64,000 nucleotides of DNA from Lucifuga dentata (GCA_014773175.1 VXCM01003138.1:62001-126000), one strand, 5' to 3'; shown: positions 25,531-39,988, counted from the first letter of the stretch. Made by a program: numbers and translations. Notes: generated by a model not told the origin, from the letters alone.

Positions 25531-25535
25531 CCAAT
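25531..25535 (+). promoter_or_regulatory. CCAAT box, candidate NF-Y site, fads2 promoter
   Basis: CCAAT followed by CCGCG. A second CCAAT core is at 25582-25586, 51 bp away and beside the SRE-like element. Two spaced CCAAT boxes near an SRE resemble the NF-Y/SREBP arrangement reported for fish fads2 promoters. Confidence 0.4.
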
Positions 25536-25570
25536 CCGCGTACAGTAAATCCTGGACCACTGTCATACAC

Positions 25571-25580
25571 ATCACACCAT
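25571..25580 (+). promoter_or_regulatory. Candidate sterol response element upstream of fads2
   Basis: ATCACACCAT matches 8 of 10 bases of the classical SRE-1 (ATCACCCCAC). It lies about 200 bp upstream of the putative non-coding exon donor of fads2 and 1 bp from a CCAAT core. SREBP and NF-Y sites are established features of vertebrate fads2 promoters, so position and pairing fit. Occupancy is inferred only. Confidence 0.4.
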
Positions 25581-25586
25581 CCCAAT

Positions 25587-27800
25587 GTTGTGCCGCCTGT
25601 TCGCTGACAAAAATAAGTCTATTTGAACATATAATTGATGCCTTTAAAGGTACTAAAAAGAGTAGCTCCATTTTGATTTCTAATGCGGCAATAAAACCCT
25701 GAAATTCTTTAAATACTGACTGAGAGATGTTTAATTCCTAAAGCTGCTACTGTCATACAGTATAATTTGTTTTTTTCAGCAGGAAAATAATTGTAATTTT
25801 TTTCAATCACATTTGATCCCCTTAGCATGATAAGCTGCAAATAATAAATCTTTCGAGTTTAACATTAATTAAATATGAAAAAATATACTTACTAAGAGTC
25901 AGCCAATTGTATACAGTAGCATACTGCAATACCAATCCTTACCAGCAGATGGTGTAAACATGTACCTTTAGTCACACCCCCTTTTTTTTTTAACCCTAAA
26001 GATGCTCTGCTGCGATCAATATTATTTCATTTCTGTTCTGCATCTATCATAGCCTTTGGTAGGGTGATAATCATAGGAAAATAAATGCAATAATGCAAAT
26101 ATTTATCTTTGATTTTTCCTGTTACTAATTTTCTAATGACTACCATGAATACCAATCGTTAATGTAAACTTTGTAATATAAAGGTGTATAGTGTTTTGGA
26201 GGCTATTTGTTTCCGTGCAGTTTGGGCCGATCATCTGCATCCAGCACGTTAACTTAAGCAGTCACAACGATTCGCCCCTGGGCTTTCTTGTTTGTCTTGT
26301 ATGCTGTCCATTGCGTAATTTCAGGATCGTTTCAATTATGAAATTATGAGCTCTTTTGGTACTCAGGATTTCAGACTTGATTCTCCTCATTCTTCGTGTA
26401 GTTTGTGTTTTGCTTCCTCACAGCTCATCAGAGCCCTGCAGCTTTACAAGCTTTTCTGCAGCATCACAAACTACAAACCACCATGTCAACACAACCTGTC
26501 AGCTGATGTTTGGGAGGTGCAAGTAACAAAGTATGTGTAGTCAAGACTTTTATTCCAAGTGCAATAGGAATTTAAAGGACCGTACCAGTGATTTTGCATG
26601 TTTAAGGTCAATAAATAGTACCGCAATACACTTTACTAACAATTATTTCCAAAACATGAAACCATATTTTATTATTAACTGTATTTTCTGAGTAAAAGTA
26701 ATCTTCTCCAGGGACTCCTTGGTGGAGACGTGTAGCTCTGTGTTGGACTGGTTAACTCAAGTTACTTCAACAAACAAAACTTAACAAGGCATGTTTGCTG
26801 TGATGGCAAACCTATCTCAAGCATGTTTTAAGTCTGTACAAGTTGATTTCTGTATTATTATTGGAATGAATTGAAACCAGTGGCAGTCTGGAGGGTAGAA
26901 AAAAAGATTTTAAAAGTTACCGCTCCAGTAGCATGTTTTAAAATATGGTTGATAGTAATGTAACAAGTTTATATTTGGCTAAAACATGCAAAATCACCGG
27001 TGTGCTCCTTTAAAACTCTAAAATTGACCTTGTTCATGTTTTGGTTTTTGTTTTTGTGTTTGTCTTTTTTAATGAGTTTTAATTATCTTTTTTATGCCGT
27101 TTTAGTGTTTTTACAATATGCTGCCTTTTATGTATTAATAGTGCTTTGTTTTATCACTTGCCCTGCTGTATGATGTATATTTTATTTTTGGCGTTCTGTG
27201 TCAAAGGCAAAGTCACGTGCAAGCTGTCGTCACATCTTTTTTAATTGCCAATAAAAACTTGTGAACACAAATGTCTGAAGTGTGTGATACAACCCAGTGC
27301 TGAAGTTTCCATGTTTGGAGCTGCAGGGAACGATGTGAAAAATGTGGTGTTGCTTTCAAAGATCCTCTGCCTGACTGTGGATATGAAATAAAAACATTCA
27401 ACTTATTTATCGTGATTGTGTGTGGGTTTTTTTTTTTTTTTTNGTTTTTTTTTTTTTTTTTAATTAAACAGATCAAATAAAAACCTTGTTAAAACAGAAA
27501 AAAAAAGAGAGAATAAAGTTTTTTCTTTCCTTAACTCCCATATAAATAAGCACACAGGCACTCACACACACACCCACTGAACCATGTGATGTGTATGTCC
27601 CCTGTTCCGGTTACACAGGGAAGGAGGGAGACGCAGTTAAACCCTCACACGGATGCAGGAAGCCGGATACCCGCATGATAGAGTACTCTGTCAGCGCTGC
27701 GGTTTTCCATATTGTCTAATTTGGGATTATAATTCCGTGAGAGTGGGCCTCAGATGTGGAACAGCGCATTAACTGCTGGACAGACTTCTATTAACTGCTT
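25587..27800. other. Intergenic region between fads2 promoter and lrrc10b
   Basis: AT-rich sequence with no recognised exon. It contains one MITE-like element (26572-27013), a T-rich tract with an isolated N at 27443 and a short CA run near 27555. fads2 and lrrc10b are divergent, so regulatory DNA for both is expected here. Confidence 0.5.
26572..27013. mobile_element. TTAA-bounded MITE-like element, copy A
   Basis: Starts TTAAAGGACC and ends CTCCTTTAA. The ends are inverted repeats: the left end continues AGTGATTTTGCATGTTT and the right end reads AAACATGCAAAATCACCGG. No coding capacity was seen. The right ~150 bp in reverse complement aligns with the left end of copy D, so A lies in the opposite orientation to D. 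Confidence 0.7.
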
Positions 27801-28039
27801 TCTGCCAGCAGCGCAGATACTGTGGACACCGGCAGGAAGAGAGACAATAAAGTGAAAATTTATTGTCCTAAACTGGCACTTTCCACTGCTGATATAAAGC
27901 CTGGATCCAAGGAACAGGTCACCTCAAAACTACATTTTATCCTTCTCATAAAACCTTTAAAGAGTAGAAGAGGGGTAAGGACTGCAAGGATAAAGTTGCA
28001 GCTCAAAATTCAGCTGCACTTTGACTGCAATTACCAGCA

Positions 28040-28117
28040 ACACTATTATCATTACTATTACTATTACTACTACTATTACTACTATTACTACTACTACTAT
28101 TACTATTACTATTACTC
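28040..28117 (+). repeat. Compound ATT/ACT trinucleotide microsatellite
   Basis: About 78 bp of interspersed attact/act units, some 260 bp upstream of the lrrc10b start, probably in its 5' UTR or promoter. Confidence 0.9.
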
Positions 28118-28356
28118 CACATATTACTAACTTTTTTCTGCTGGAGTTTGTCGACCAAACAGCAGATGAACGGAAGAAGAGACACCTGACAGCAGCCAGC
28201 CTGCTGTGAGATGGCTGTGGCAGTGCTTAGTGTGCCAGATAATGATGCTGGGTGCAGCCAGAGGTCCTCCAAGTGGCTCCAACCACAAAACAACAGCACT
28301 CAAGCTGAGGGTTAAGTTGTCACAGACCTTACCTGATGCTGCCCTGACTTGTATAG

Positions 28357-29688
<1,332 letters not shown>

Positions 29689-31698
29689 AAACCTCCACAC
29701 ACTGAGATGTTTGTGGAGCTCAACCAGTATTGCAGACTGGTTGAGCTGGATGAGAGAAGAGTCACAGATAATGAGTGATATTTAAAGCCGATAAAGGTCG
29801 AACGCAAGGATGGCTGAGTTCCGTATGTCTCTACGGAGGCTGTGCTGCTAATTTGTGCTGCTGTTAAATGTAAAAATGAGTGATCTGGGCATTATGAAGT
29901 GATGGACAAAGCACCTGTGACATCTCAATCCGTAGCATATTGACAAATCAGATCAGGACTAAGGTGGTGTGTATGTGTGTGTTACTAAAAGCTTATATTC
30001 ATTGTATTCAATGACTGTGACAGAATGTTTTCTAACTCTATTCTATTTTGTGCATGAGAGACTTGACTCTTTTCTTATTAAATATTTATTTGGTCAAGTG
30101 AGTGTCAGTCATTTATGGAAAGATATTTCTTTATTAGGAACCTTAAGACCAGCTGCTGTACACTGTAGTATTTCCACTGTCCCTCACACATCATGGTGTT
30201 TTATGTGCTTGCTTGAGCGTACCTCAGCTTATTGCTACTTTTGTACACCACGACCATGTTTGCATCTATAACTGTATTTGATTTTAGATTTGCAAAATAT
30301 TTATTACATGCTAAACAACCCCCAAACTCTTGTCAGTATTGTGTAAGCAGTCCTGGGAGAGTCAGTGCCAAGAAACAGAGGGAGACAAGGAGGATTTAAG
30401 CGGGAAGAATAGCTGGGGTGCCTCACCATAAAAGGCAAGTCCATAGGGAGGCTCCAAACATGAAATTAAAACTCAAACAGGTGATGAAACAAACTCTGGA
30501 GTTCAGCAATTACATGGAGCTGAGGACACGGCCTTTTATCGGTGAGTACCTTTGCTGCCTGTCTCAAACATAAAGCTGTCCCAGTCCTTGTTCTCCTCTC
30601 ATCTCTGCAGTCATTATTCATGTGGAGCTCGTGTGTAATCGAATCCTTTCTCTCCACGTATCTTTTTCTCACATCTCATTGAAAGAGTGAAATATTCATG
30701 CGTGTGCTCATGTGGCGGTGTGCATCTCGATTCTGTCACGTGTGCCTGTACTGTGCAAACATATAGAGCCAGACTTCATGAGATTACGACAATCCCACTT
30801 TTTTTTTTTTTTTTTTAACNTTTTTTTTTTTTTTTTTAACAAACAGTTATGTTTATGTGTAAGAATTTCCACAAATTATATAACAGTACACCTGAGGAAG
30901 ATGTGTGCATGGACAGCTTATTAAACATGATCTCTCTATACCTTTGTGACAACAAACACCTGACAGCTTTTATGCATCTCCTTTTGATATAATAATCTTG
31001 TTTATTTGACTCATGTTGATAATGTAAAGCTTCAGTACTTTCTGAGAGAAGGTGGTGTAAGCGTGCTGTATGAAAAAACTATGACACCCAATACGATTCT
31101 TCTCAGTGTGTCTGCAGCGATGGGTGACTAAACATTTTGAAATATAACAGACTTCCATGGGAATCAGTGCTGCACCGAGTGTAATTATTTTGTTCATTAG
31201 TTTACACTCCTCTCATTCTCTGTAGGTCAGCAACAGTGAAGTGCTCTACAGTGATGATAATAGATCATCTCTTTCACTCCCTCTTTGGCTTTCACATTAA
31301 TCATTTCACAGAACTGCTTGACTGGCAGCTTCACAACTTAAAAAGGGATACAGCACAGAAAATTAGCTGTTTTTGACAGGGCTATTGTATAACACTATGG
31401 AGGGGAAGTGATTAAGTTTTCAAAGAGGATATTTAATACCGCATTTTTTTTTATCCCTTCACAAACCGCTGGCTTTTCTATGAGAAAGTAAGTACCCACA
31501 GCAGTGTTAATACCAAAGCTTTATTTTTCTTCTTATATTCAATATGTGTTCAGTAGCCGTGCAGGAGAGAAGTTCTATTCTGGAAAGCTGAAACTGCAAA
31601 AAAAAAAAAAAAAAAANAAAAAAAAAAAAAAAAAAGTGATATGATTCAAAGGAAAAGTGCATGATGGAAGTGCATGTGTATAAGATGTGTGTGTGTAC
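29689..31698. other. lrrc10b 3' UTR and region before the ppp1r32 end
   Basis: No further gene recognised. A variant poly(A) signal ATTAAA lies at about 30077 for lrrc10b. Two homopolymer tracts with single Ns occur at 30820 (T) and 31617 (A). The missing last exon(s) of ppp1r32 on the reverse strand should lie here but were not identified with confidence. Confidence 0.5.
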
Positions 31699-34600
31699 CT
31701 GTTCCTGTTCCAGTGACTGTAGCCTTTGCTCCTTTTATCGCTGGCATGTGGTGCAGTGCAGCCAGATCTCAACATCTCAAATGTAATGGGATTACAGAAC
31801 CTGACCAGTAACATATGGAATTTATAATGGGTACCAAAGAGTATTTGAGTTACATGTGGGCTGTTTCAAGCCTAGTTAGTAAGTCTAAATATTACCATTT
31901 TTTTTAATAGACTGAGATGCAAGTTATTTAAGCTGTCCAATCTAACACAATCCAGTAACGATGCAATATTCTACCTGTGTGCAATGTATAATGTTTTTGT
32001 TATGTGTGTTTTGGATGGTGTTGATTTGTCTGTGGTCATTCTTGACACTGTTGGTAGAGGTGGTGTAGTTGAGTTGTTTCTAATTTTGTCCCTCTCATGT
32101 ATGTAAATGGTATTAGACAAAATCATTTTCATGGTAATGGTAATTTTAGTAATTTTACAGAAAAATGGCAATTTTGCAGATGGTAATTTTATGGTAATTT
32201 TGGTATGGTAATTTTACAGAAAAATTATGCCAGACTGAAATTTGTGGCATCAAACTACATACATAATAATTTTCTTTCTCATATTTTATATTTTAATTGG
32301 TTTATTTTTATTACTTCATTATTTTTTATTTCACTATTTTTCTCAAACTTGATTTTACGTGAATACATTAACAGACATTTATTGAAGTACTAAAGGCACT
32401 TACCGGCTCTGATAATGGGTATGAAAGTGTAAACAATCAAAAGGTGTAGCCGGGAAAGCTTCATTTCCTGGCATATTGAGCACAAACCCTGAGGGCTCCT
32501 GAAAACACAGGAACAGATTAAAGCAATAGTCAGTATTCTCGCTAGCAGCTACAAATGCTAGTAATATTTCTTAGAGACGAAATATGTAGAATAAAATACA
32601 CTGAATGTTAACCTTTTTTCCAATGAATTTCTCAAATGGTGCATTATTCTCAACCTGTGGTGATGGCTGGAGGGTGATCTAGTATAAGAGCAGAGGGATG
32701 GATGTTGAGATTGTGATATTATATTTTACAATCTCTAATAGATATGAGGAGAGTTACTCACTGGGGGGGCCAAAGGGGCTGCTGTACCTCGAGTGAATCC
32801 TGTTTCTCGAGAAGAACGGCTCACCACCTGCCGAAATACCTTTGTNTGCTGTACCTCGAGTGAATCCTGTTTCTCGAGAAGAACGGCTCACCACCTGCCG
32901 AAATACCTTTGTGTCCTCACAACACAGAAAGACAACATTAAACTTCACATTTACGCAAAATAAAACGACAACTGTATTCATTTTCAACATAGCTGTCAGG
33001 CTGCAACTGTACTGTGGGCCAACCTTCAGAAATGATGTCGGCAAGTAGTCGGTTTTCATTACAGAGCTCTCTGTCTGGAGAGGTTCACCCTGAAATAACC
33101 AACATCAGCAAATGTCAATTACATTACACAGAGTGCTATAATGCACATCTGATGAGTTTACAAGAATGCTAACCATGCAGCTGTTTTTCTCCAGAAATGT
33201 GTTTAGTTGAAAAGTAGTTCCTTCCCTCTCATGTTTTGGACCCACAGTCACATGGTTCAGGCAAACTAGAGAGAATGCAACAATGCAAATGTACCAATTA
33301 TATAAAAACATCACAAATATATATATTTTTTTTTAATTGCAGCCACTGCTAAGTGTACTGATGTCATGCTGTTACATTCACTTGAATCTGTTTCTTGATT
33401 GTCACTACTTGAGGGTTCTAATTTACTGTACCTGTTGGTGTGGGATGCTGGGGCAGAAACAGTCGTTTGTATTCAGTCTGAAAAGATGGGTTCTTGAAAA
33501 GAAAATGAGAAAATTACCATTCATATCTGTGGCTCTTTTCAGTATAATCCATGTGTTCCTTAATTGGAACCCATTACCTTTACATGTCTTTAGCCCATCA
33601 CCCCCAACACTCACTGCTTCAGGGAGAGTCCTTAGCTGACGGTAACCAGATTCTCTTGGCTTGTTAGTGAGCTTTGGCAAAGCCTTCCAGCCATCAGACA
33701 TGTAGGGCTGGTAATCCCGCTTGGTTCGGGACATGAAATTATCTGATAACAGGAGTCTGCAGATAATAACACTGAGCTGAGGTATTTCAGGTAATCATGG
33801 TCAGGGTTTGAGTTCATTTATTTTCAGTTCATTCAGTTCAGTAGGCTGATTCCAAAATTCAAACCCTGAAGATCATATGCCACAAAAATGGCATTTTATC
33901 CAGAGGTGGAAGACGTACCAAATGAGTGACACCACATTATAAAGCATTCCATTACAAACATAAGTCAAAGTAAGGAAGACTTAGCTGTAAAATATAGGAA
34001 AAGCAAAAATACTCATTGTAAAGAACACAGGTGTAATTAATACTAACTTAATTAATGCTAGCTCATATGTGCTGGTTTCAGGGCCTGGTACTTTGTATGC
34101 TGTTTTGCTGGCAAGCCAAAATCTAATGGAACCATTATTAACGTAATTAGTTACACCTGTGCTTTTTCTGCTATGAGAGGTCAAATATGTTGGGTTTGTT
34201 TTAGTACTAAATGAAGATATAGGTGGAGAGCCATGTATCAACGGGTTTGGGCATTTTCATGCTTTCAGATCAGTGAAGGGACATGCTCGTCTGCAAACAA
34301 GCTCCTCTGAAACAAGGCCAAGATACTTAACTGACAACAGCAAAACTTAACTACTTACTTTATCTCATGTTAAATGTAAAATCTGGATCTGCCAAAATAT
34401 AGTAGCCCGATAAATGTAGAAGTAAAAATTGCAATATCTCTGAAAGTAACTATATACCTCAAAATATATATAATACCTCAAAACTATAATTAAGCACAGT
34501 GTGAGTAAATGTACTTTGTTACTTTCCATCTCTGCTTGTATTCTGTGAATTATTATGATCAAGTGAGTTAAGGCAATGAAGTCAAAGGCCATTTAGAAAT

Positions 34601-35063
34601 TAGTATCTTCCCTTCTTACAGCATCAAACCAACTGTTCATTTTCAGAGATATAATTCTGTGGAACTTCAGTCCTCACCTGTCTGAAAACTTACCCAAAAT
34701 GAGGGTTGTCAATGTGGTCCAAACTGGGGCTGTAATATAAAGCAGGTCTGTGGTTTGCTGTGTACCCGGACCCACGGTGAGGTCCCAGGCCAGGAGTGAA
34801 GTTCCACATATTTGTGTCTAAACAGTGGTATACATATTATTGATCAGTGGACAGACTCATAAAAATCCTACTATGTGTGTTTATGCTGAAACTGACAATG
34901 CCCTCTTATGCAAAATATGGTCAATATTTCCACTTCAACGTTTAATCTCACCATAAGAAGTGTTATAGGCTGTACTGTAGAGATTGAGTGTGTTGCTGGT
35001 CAGTAGTTGCTTGCTTCTTGTTGCTCCAGCAGCCGGATTGATGATGGTCCCATGTTCAGCCAT
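31699..35063 (-). CDS. ppp1r32: PPP1R32 / stabiliser of axonemal microtubules 4, C-terminus incomplete
   Basis: Ten exons on the reverse strand: 34952-35063, 34694-34817, 33615-33756, 33432-33477, 33174-33265, 33024-33089, 32762-32915, 32613-32678, 32404-32498, 31699-31800. Phases agree once the 67-bp N duplication in 32762-32915 is removed, giving about 310 aa; human is about 425 aa. Matching blocks are LYSTAYNTSYG, PGLGPHRGSGYTANHRP, SVMKTDYLPTSFL, SSRETGFTRG and EPSGFVLNMPG, all aligned in order with remembered human PPP1R32. The protein is a PP1-associated, cilium/sperm-axoneme protein in mammals. The exon at 31699 ends in phase 2, so at least one more exon is missing; its residues are also weakly conserved. 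The start ATG is the first in frame before the conserved block. Confidence 0.82.
32780..32912. repeat. N-joined 66-bp duplication inside a ppp1r32 exon
   Basis: The block starting tgctgtacctcgag occurs at 32780-32845 and 32847-32912 around a single N at 32846. Left in, it adds 67 bp and shifts the ppp1r32 frame; removed, the exon is 87 nt (29 codons) and in phase with both neighbours. Confidence 0.9.
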
Positions 35064-35216
35064 CTGTGTCTGCTGTAATGGAAACCTTCTGTGACAACTG
35101 TGACGTATAGCCAGTCCTTAGGATATGTGGGCAGTGCTGTAACCACAAATAAAAGCCAACAATAACAAATAAGATGGAACTGCTTTGGTTTACATTTGAT
35201 GGTGTTGGACCTACCT

Positions 35217-35875
35217 TTAAAGGACAATACTGGCAATATTGCATGTTTGCACCCAATACAACCTGCATACATTTTGCATTACTGATAACTATTTCCCAAA
35301 ATAATTGGATGGGTAAATTTTAGAAGTTTCACCCCTACCTTCCAGACTTCCATTGGATTCAGTAGAGTATGCTATTAAATCAACTTGTAGAGACTTGAAT
35401 CCATCACAGAGAACAAGATGTCTATTGTTTTTTTTTTGTTTTTTTTTCGATTTTAGATCCTGACTTGGTATCTAAGCTCTCACACCAAATGTGGAACTTA
35501 AGAACTTTATTGTTCATCTTCCTCTGCCTCATTACAGTCTGCCATGGTCCTCCCTACCTCAAGACACAACAGTGAAGAATTTTTGTTTTTTTGTAAGTAA
35601 CTTTATTTAACTATTCCAACAAGGAACTTCCCAGAGGACAAAATGTCTCCGCAAGGGAATATAGTCCCAGGAGAAAACGACTTTTACCGAGAAATTAAAA
35701 CAACCGTGCTTTCTACAATCGTGCTTAAGTGTTAGAAGGCAAAATTGAATTTTAAGGTAGGTGTATCACCTGAATATTTGATTTTGAAATATTAGAGGAT
35801 CTAGCAAAAATAATAACGCAACATGTGTGCGGGTAGTTGGATTTAAACATGCAAAATCGCCGGTAAGGTACTTGA
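35217..35875. mobile_element. TTAA-bounded MITE-like element, copy B
   Basis: Begins TTAAAGGACAATACTGG and ends near AACATGCAAAATCGCCGG, with a decayed right terminus (cttgaa). It shares the internal block atagtcccaggaga and TTGTAGAGACTTGAA-like segments with copy D and has the same orientation. It abuts the ppp1r32 5' end. Confidence 0.65.
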
Positions 35876-38716
35876 AGCGCTCTCAGTAAGTGATTATGCA
35901 GTCTATGCGATAAATTTGCAATGGAAAGAAATTAGTAGCTTTACAGAAACTATTCCCACAGCACAGTTCTCCCCAGGTATAAATTACCTGCAACTCCAGG
36001 CTGTTTGTTCACCTTTCTGTCTCACACTGGTCACGTAGATAAACACTCTGTTGCTAGGAGACTTAGCACAAAGGCAAAATGTTACACCTGAAGGATGACT
36101 TCAGAATTTAAAGGTGTCTGCTCACAGTTAACGCCAGCTCATGTTCCTATAATCAGGCTATTGATTTATTTCTTTATCCGATTACTCCAAAATCAGATGT
36201 TATTCTTTGCATTACATGATGTTACAGCTACCAGGATTTCTCTTGTATTGTCTAAAAAATTATAAGCGCACAGGAGTTCTGTTAATGGTTCGTATTAACA
36301 CCAAAATCCTATTCCATTCTGGTATTGCAAGACTAAATGGTAGATGCACAGCTCTCATTACAAATAGTCTCACCAGACTATTTTCACTGTGGCCACTGGA
36401 TGGTAGTATGATACCACAGTGACACTGAATAAAGGCTGCTGTATGATGTAAGATGTAGGGTTATGTAAAAATGATGGATGGCTTCAAATTTGCATGACAT
36501 TCTGATAAAAATGTCAGTGTGAGACTGGGACATTAGCAGGAGAAAGTCTACACCAGCTGTAACTCTACAGGTATACAAGGACATCTTTATCTGCATCGTT
36601 TTTTAACCCAGAGAATATTCAGCTGACCACCAGAAACAAACAAAAAAAAAAAAAAAAAAAAAAAAAAAGCTGGACAAAATGATTTCGTGAGGACCATTTC
36701 TGTCTGCTTCAGAAGGATTTTGCAGAACAGACACAAACACACATTCTTACAACCATCAAAAAGAATAATTTTGAGCTTAACTGGAGTGGATAAAACTATA
36801 AGGATATGACATAAAATCTTATTTATACTAAAATTATGTATGCTTTTCAAATATGAAAGTACATTTTTTTTCCTACTTCATTATTAATTGGGATTCTGAA
36901 TTACAATATGGTATAAAGAAATACTCCTCAGTCACAAAACATAACTGGAATTTTTCCAACTAATGCTAACCCACTAAATCAAAATCAAATCTGACAAAAC
37001 ATTATATGTGCATCACTTCCACATCTTTCCTTTAATTCTCACTTCATAGTCCTATCTTTTTTATCACATTTCCTAGAATTCACACTGTCTTCACCTCTGT
37101 CACATCATCTTTTGCTCCCATTCTTCTCTCCATCTAACACTGGCAGTTGACAATGCCGATCTTTCCCAAGCTGTAGCATGTACTGTGAATCTATAGTCTT
37201 TCTTGCTTGACACGCTGTCATGCCAAAGCCTGGAACTGTTCATTATTATCTTTAAAAAATAACTACAGAGAAACATTTGGATCATTGAAACTGACAGTCT
37301 AATTTCCTGCTTCTTTTCCCTTAAGCACAATTTGCAGATTATTGACATTTCTATTAATAAATTAATAGGAATCCATAGAGCAGGAATAGGCCCTGCACAT
37401 ATTTCTATTTCAGTCCAATCAAAGATTACACCACTTATTAGCACAGCTTCAGCCAGCAAGGAGGAACTGATCAGTGAAAGCACCTGCTGTACTGTTTGGA
37501 ATGAAAATCTGCAGACTCTCCCCCCTACATCGCACATGATTGCTCATCTCTGTAATACTCCAAACTGTGTGCTGTTTGTTCTGCATCTGCATAATTCACA
37601 CAACATATAGCCAGGCTCAATTCTGACCCAGCTTCTTGATCAAATCCAGGACAAACTGACACTCACGCTGACAAAAATCCTGCACCTTATGCAACAACTT
37701 GAACAGGAGATAACAGAGTACAGAGCTTAAAAGCTGGTGGGTGCAGTTGTTCTAAAAATAGACAGAGGTGATGCAAGCACGGGTCTCCCGTCGAGCTGAT
37801 GTGCTTGGCTTGCCTACAGCCGTCTGTTGTAATTCAGGGAGGGACGAAACCTCGGCCCATGTCTGCAGGAGTTTGGCTGGCTCTGTGTTCGTCATTGTGC
37901 CAGTCTTCTCAGTTCTGCTTGTGATACTCTCCTGGTCAGAAAAGAAAATGTTAGTAATTTCTCTGTCAGCTCAATAATTTCTAAGTCAACCATAGTATAC
38001 CATGGAGTTAATATTTAGAAAGATATAGAGACGATTCAGACTCTAGAGGTGCTCTACCTGCTTCAATGCCTCACTGTTCTCAGCTTTATCTCATTCCTGA
38101 TCTCTGTATAACTTCTGTACTTAATAGGCAAATGTGGCACAAACAATTTGGTGTAAATTGCATTGTCATTCTTTTCCATTAGTTTCAATCAGCTTTGGTG
38201 AGTGTACTGCTAAAGAGGCCTCCTGCGATGAGCTGAGGGGAATTCAGGCTTAAACAAAGACATTTAAAGTCAAAGCACGTACATTTCCTCTCGTGTACAA
38301 GACAGGTTATTCTGTAACTTGAGCGAGAGATTACATAAAAGGAAAAACTACAAAAATCATCCAAATTGATGTTAAAAGAATTTGCTTTGAATATTTACAC
38401 AATTATACATGTGATGGATTAAAACTGTGAACACACAGCTGTTGATTGCAGCATGTGAAGATATCAACAGAACGTACAGTGCAGCAGTTAATTAAAATAC
38501 ATAAGATAATTTGTCATTACGCTTTAAAATGCATGAAAGATATTGATTAAAGAGAACATGCAACAGTGTGATTAATTTACCTTTACGCTGCCTAATGTGT
38601 TGCTCAGAGCAGAGAGCTGATACATATTAATTGCTCTCAAAAGCACCCAAGCTTTGCAAATTGGACATGTTAAACTGGAATGGGTGTCATGATAGTTTCT
38701 CATAATATATACTGCA

Positions 38717-38717
<1 letters not shown>

Positions 38718-38763
<46 letters not shown>
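38718..38763 (+). repeat. (CT)n microsatellite
   Basis: A pure CT tract ending at the isolated N at 38764, which joins it to an A run. Confidence 0.95.
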
Positions 38764-39094
38764 NAAAAAAAAAAAATCTAACACAGCAGGAAGCAAGACT
38801 AATGACACTCTCCACACAGGTGTTGTAAAAATTATTCTTTAATATGGAACAAAATCAGAGCTCAGCTCCATAGCTCTGCCCACCCAACACACTCTGTAAC
38901 ACAGATGGGTGGAGGAGAACAAGAAAATCAACCATTAAGATCACAGTCTGCTCGGCCAAAAAACAGGAGAGGCTCAAAAACATGGAACGCAAAACCAAAG
39001 TGCTACTGGGTGACCTCAAGACGCCCTCTTTCCTTTCCCTCCTGACCCAGGATGTGCCCACATGGACAGACCTCTCTGCTGCCTCCCAGGGCTC

Positions 39095-39217
39095 TCCCAC
39101 CTCCAATGGACCTCATCTTTCTCATCTCCCTACCTCTCGTTAGGGGCCGGGAGGTNTCCCACCTCCAATGGACCTCATCTTTCTCATCTCCCTACCTCTC
39201 GTTAGGGGCCGGGAGGT
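39095..39217. repeat. N-joined 61-bp duplication
   Basis: The block starting tcccacctccaatgg occurs at 39095-39155 and 39157-39217 with a single N between. The copies are identical. Confidence 0.85.
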
Positions 39218-39811
39218 ACTTAGAGATCCCACTCCAGTGTGCCATGCTATGGCCTCTGAGAGCCAGATAAGATCAGCATGGGGGTGAGTTTAGAGGGAGT
39301 AGAGAGGCATATGTGAAGGTCCTCATGTTGAGGTTCTCAGAGGGACATGAGCACAGACAAGACGTCTTTGTTATTATCATGGCTCCAGTGGAAATGTCTG
39401 TGGCTCCCATCCCTTCTGCACATTTTCCCCAGCCTTTTTTTGAAATCTAATTATACTAAATGCTTCTTGCTTAGTTCATATGGAATGTTTGAAGTTTTAA
39501 GTTAGAAGAAATGAAAGGGGACAGGAGGGAGAGGGAGTCTATGGAGCCAGCCCAGCAGGAACCCAATACTATCCTAACACAGGGACATCAACAGAAGTAC
39601 TACACAGATATGTACAGAGCAACCAAGCAACACATCAGAATACTGAGTAATAAATTTGGTGTGGGAAAGGAAAGGTAATAATATTCCACCACAAATGCAC
39701 ATATCCCACACTTACTACTTTTCATGGTTGATTTGATCGTTAAGGCTTTTCTCTTGCTCTTGCTACAAACAGGCATATGAAGGATTGGAGCTGAAGGTCA
39801 CCAGCCACCCA

Positions 39812-39988
39812 ACATAGCGCTGAGTCTTTGCTTGACCTCTGAATATGGCTGCTTTGTGTTTCTGTACACTGAGCTAACAGACGCCCTTCTCCTCATTGTN
39901 ACATAGCGCTGAGTCTTTGCTTGACCTCTAAATATGGCTGCTTTGTGTTTCTGTACACTGAGCTAACAGACGCCCTTCTCCTCATTGT
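39812..39988. repeat. N-joined 88-bp duplication with one mismatch
   Basis: The block starting acatagcgctgagtc occurs at 39812-39899 and 39901-39988 around the N at 39900. The copies differ at one base (ctctgaat versus ctctaaat), as expected if the two contig ends came from different haplotypes. Confidence 0.85.

Noticed and set aside
30470..30541. A + strand exon-like segment starting at an ATG and ending at a gtgagt donor
   Set aside because: No homologue recognised, only about 24 codons, and no partner exon in phase nearby; it overlaps the region where the ppp1r32 end is expected on the other strand.
37100..37537. 145-codon reverse-strand open frame
   Set aside because: No recognisable family, AT-rich low-information composition and no splice or promoter context; likely chance.
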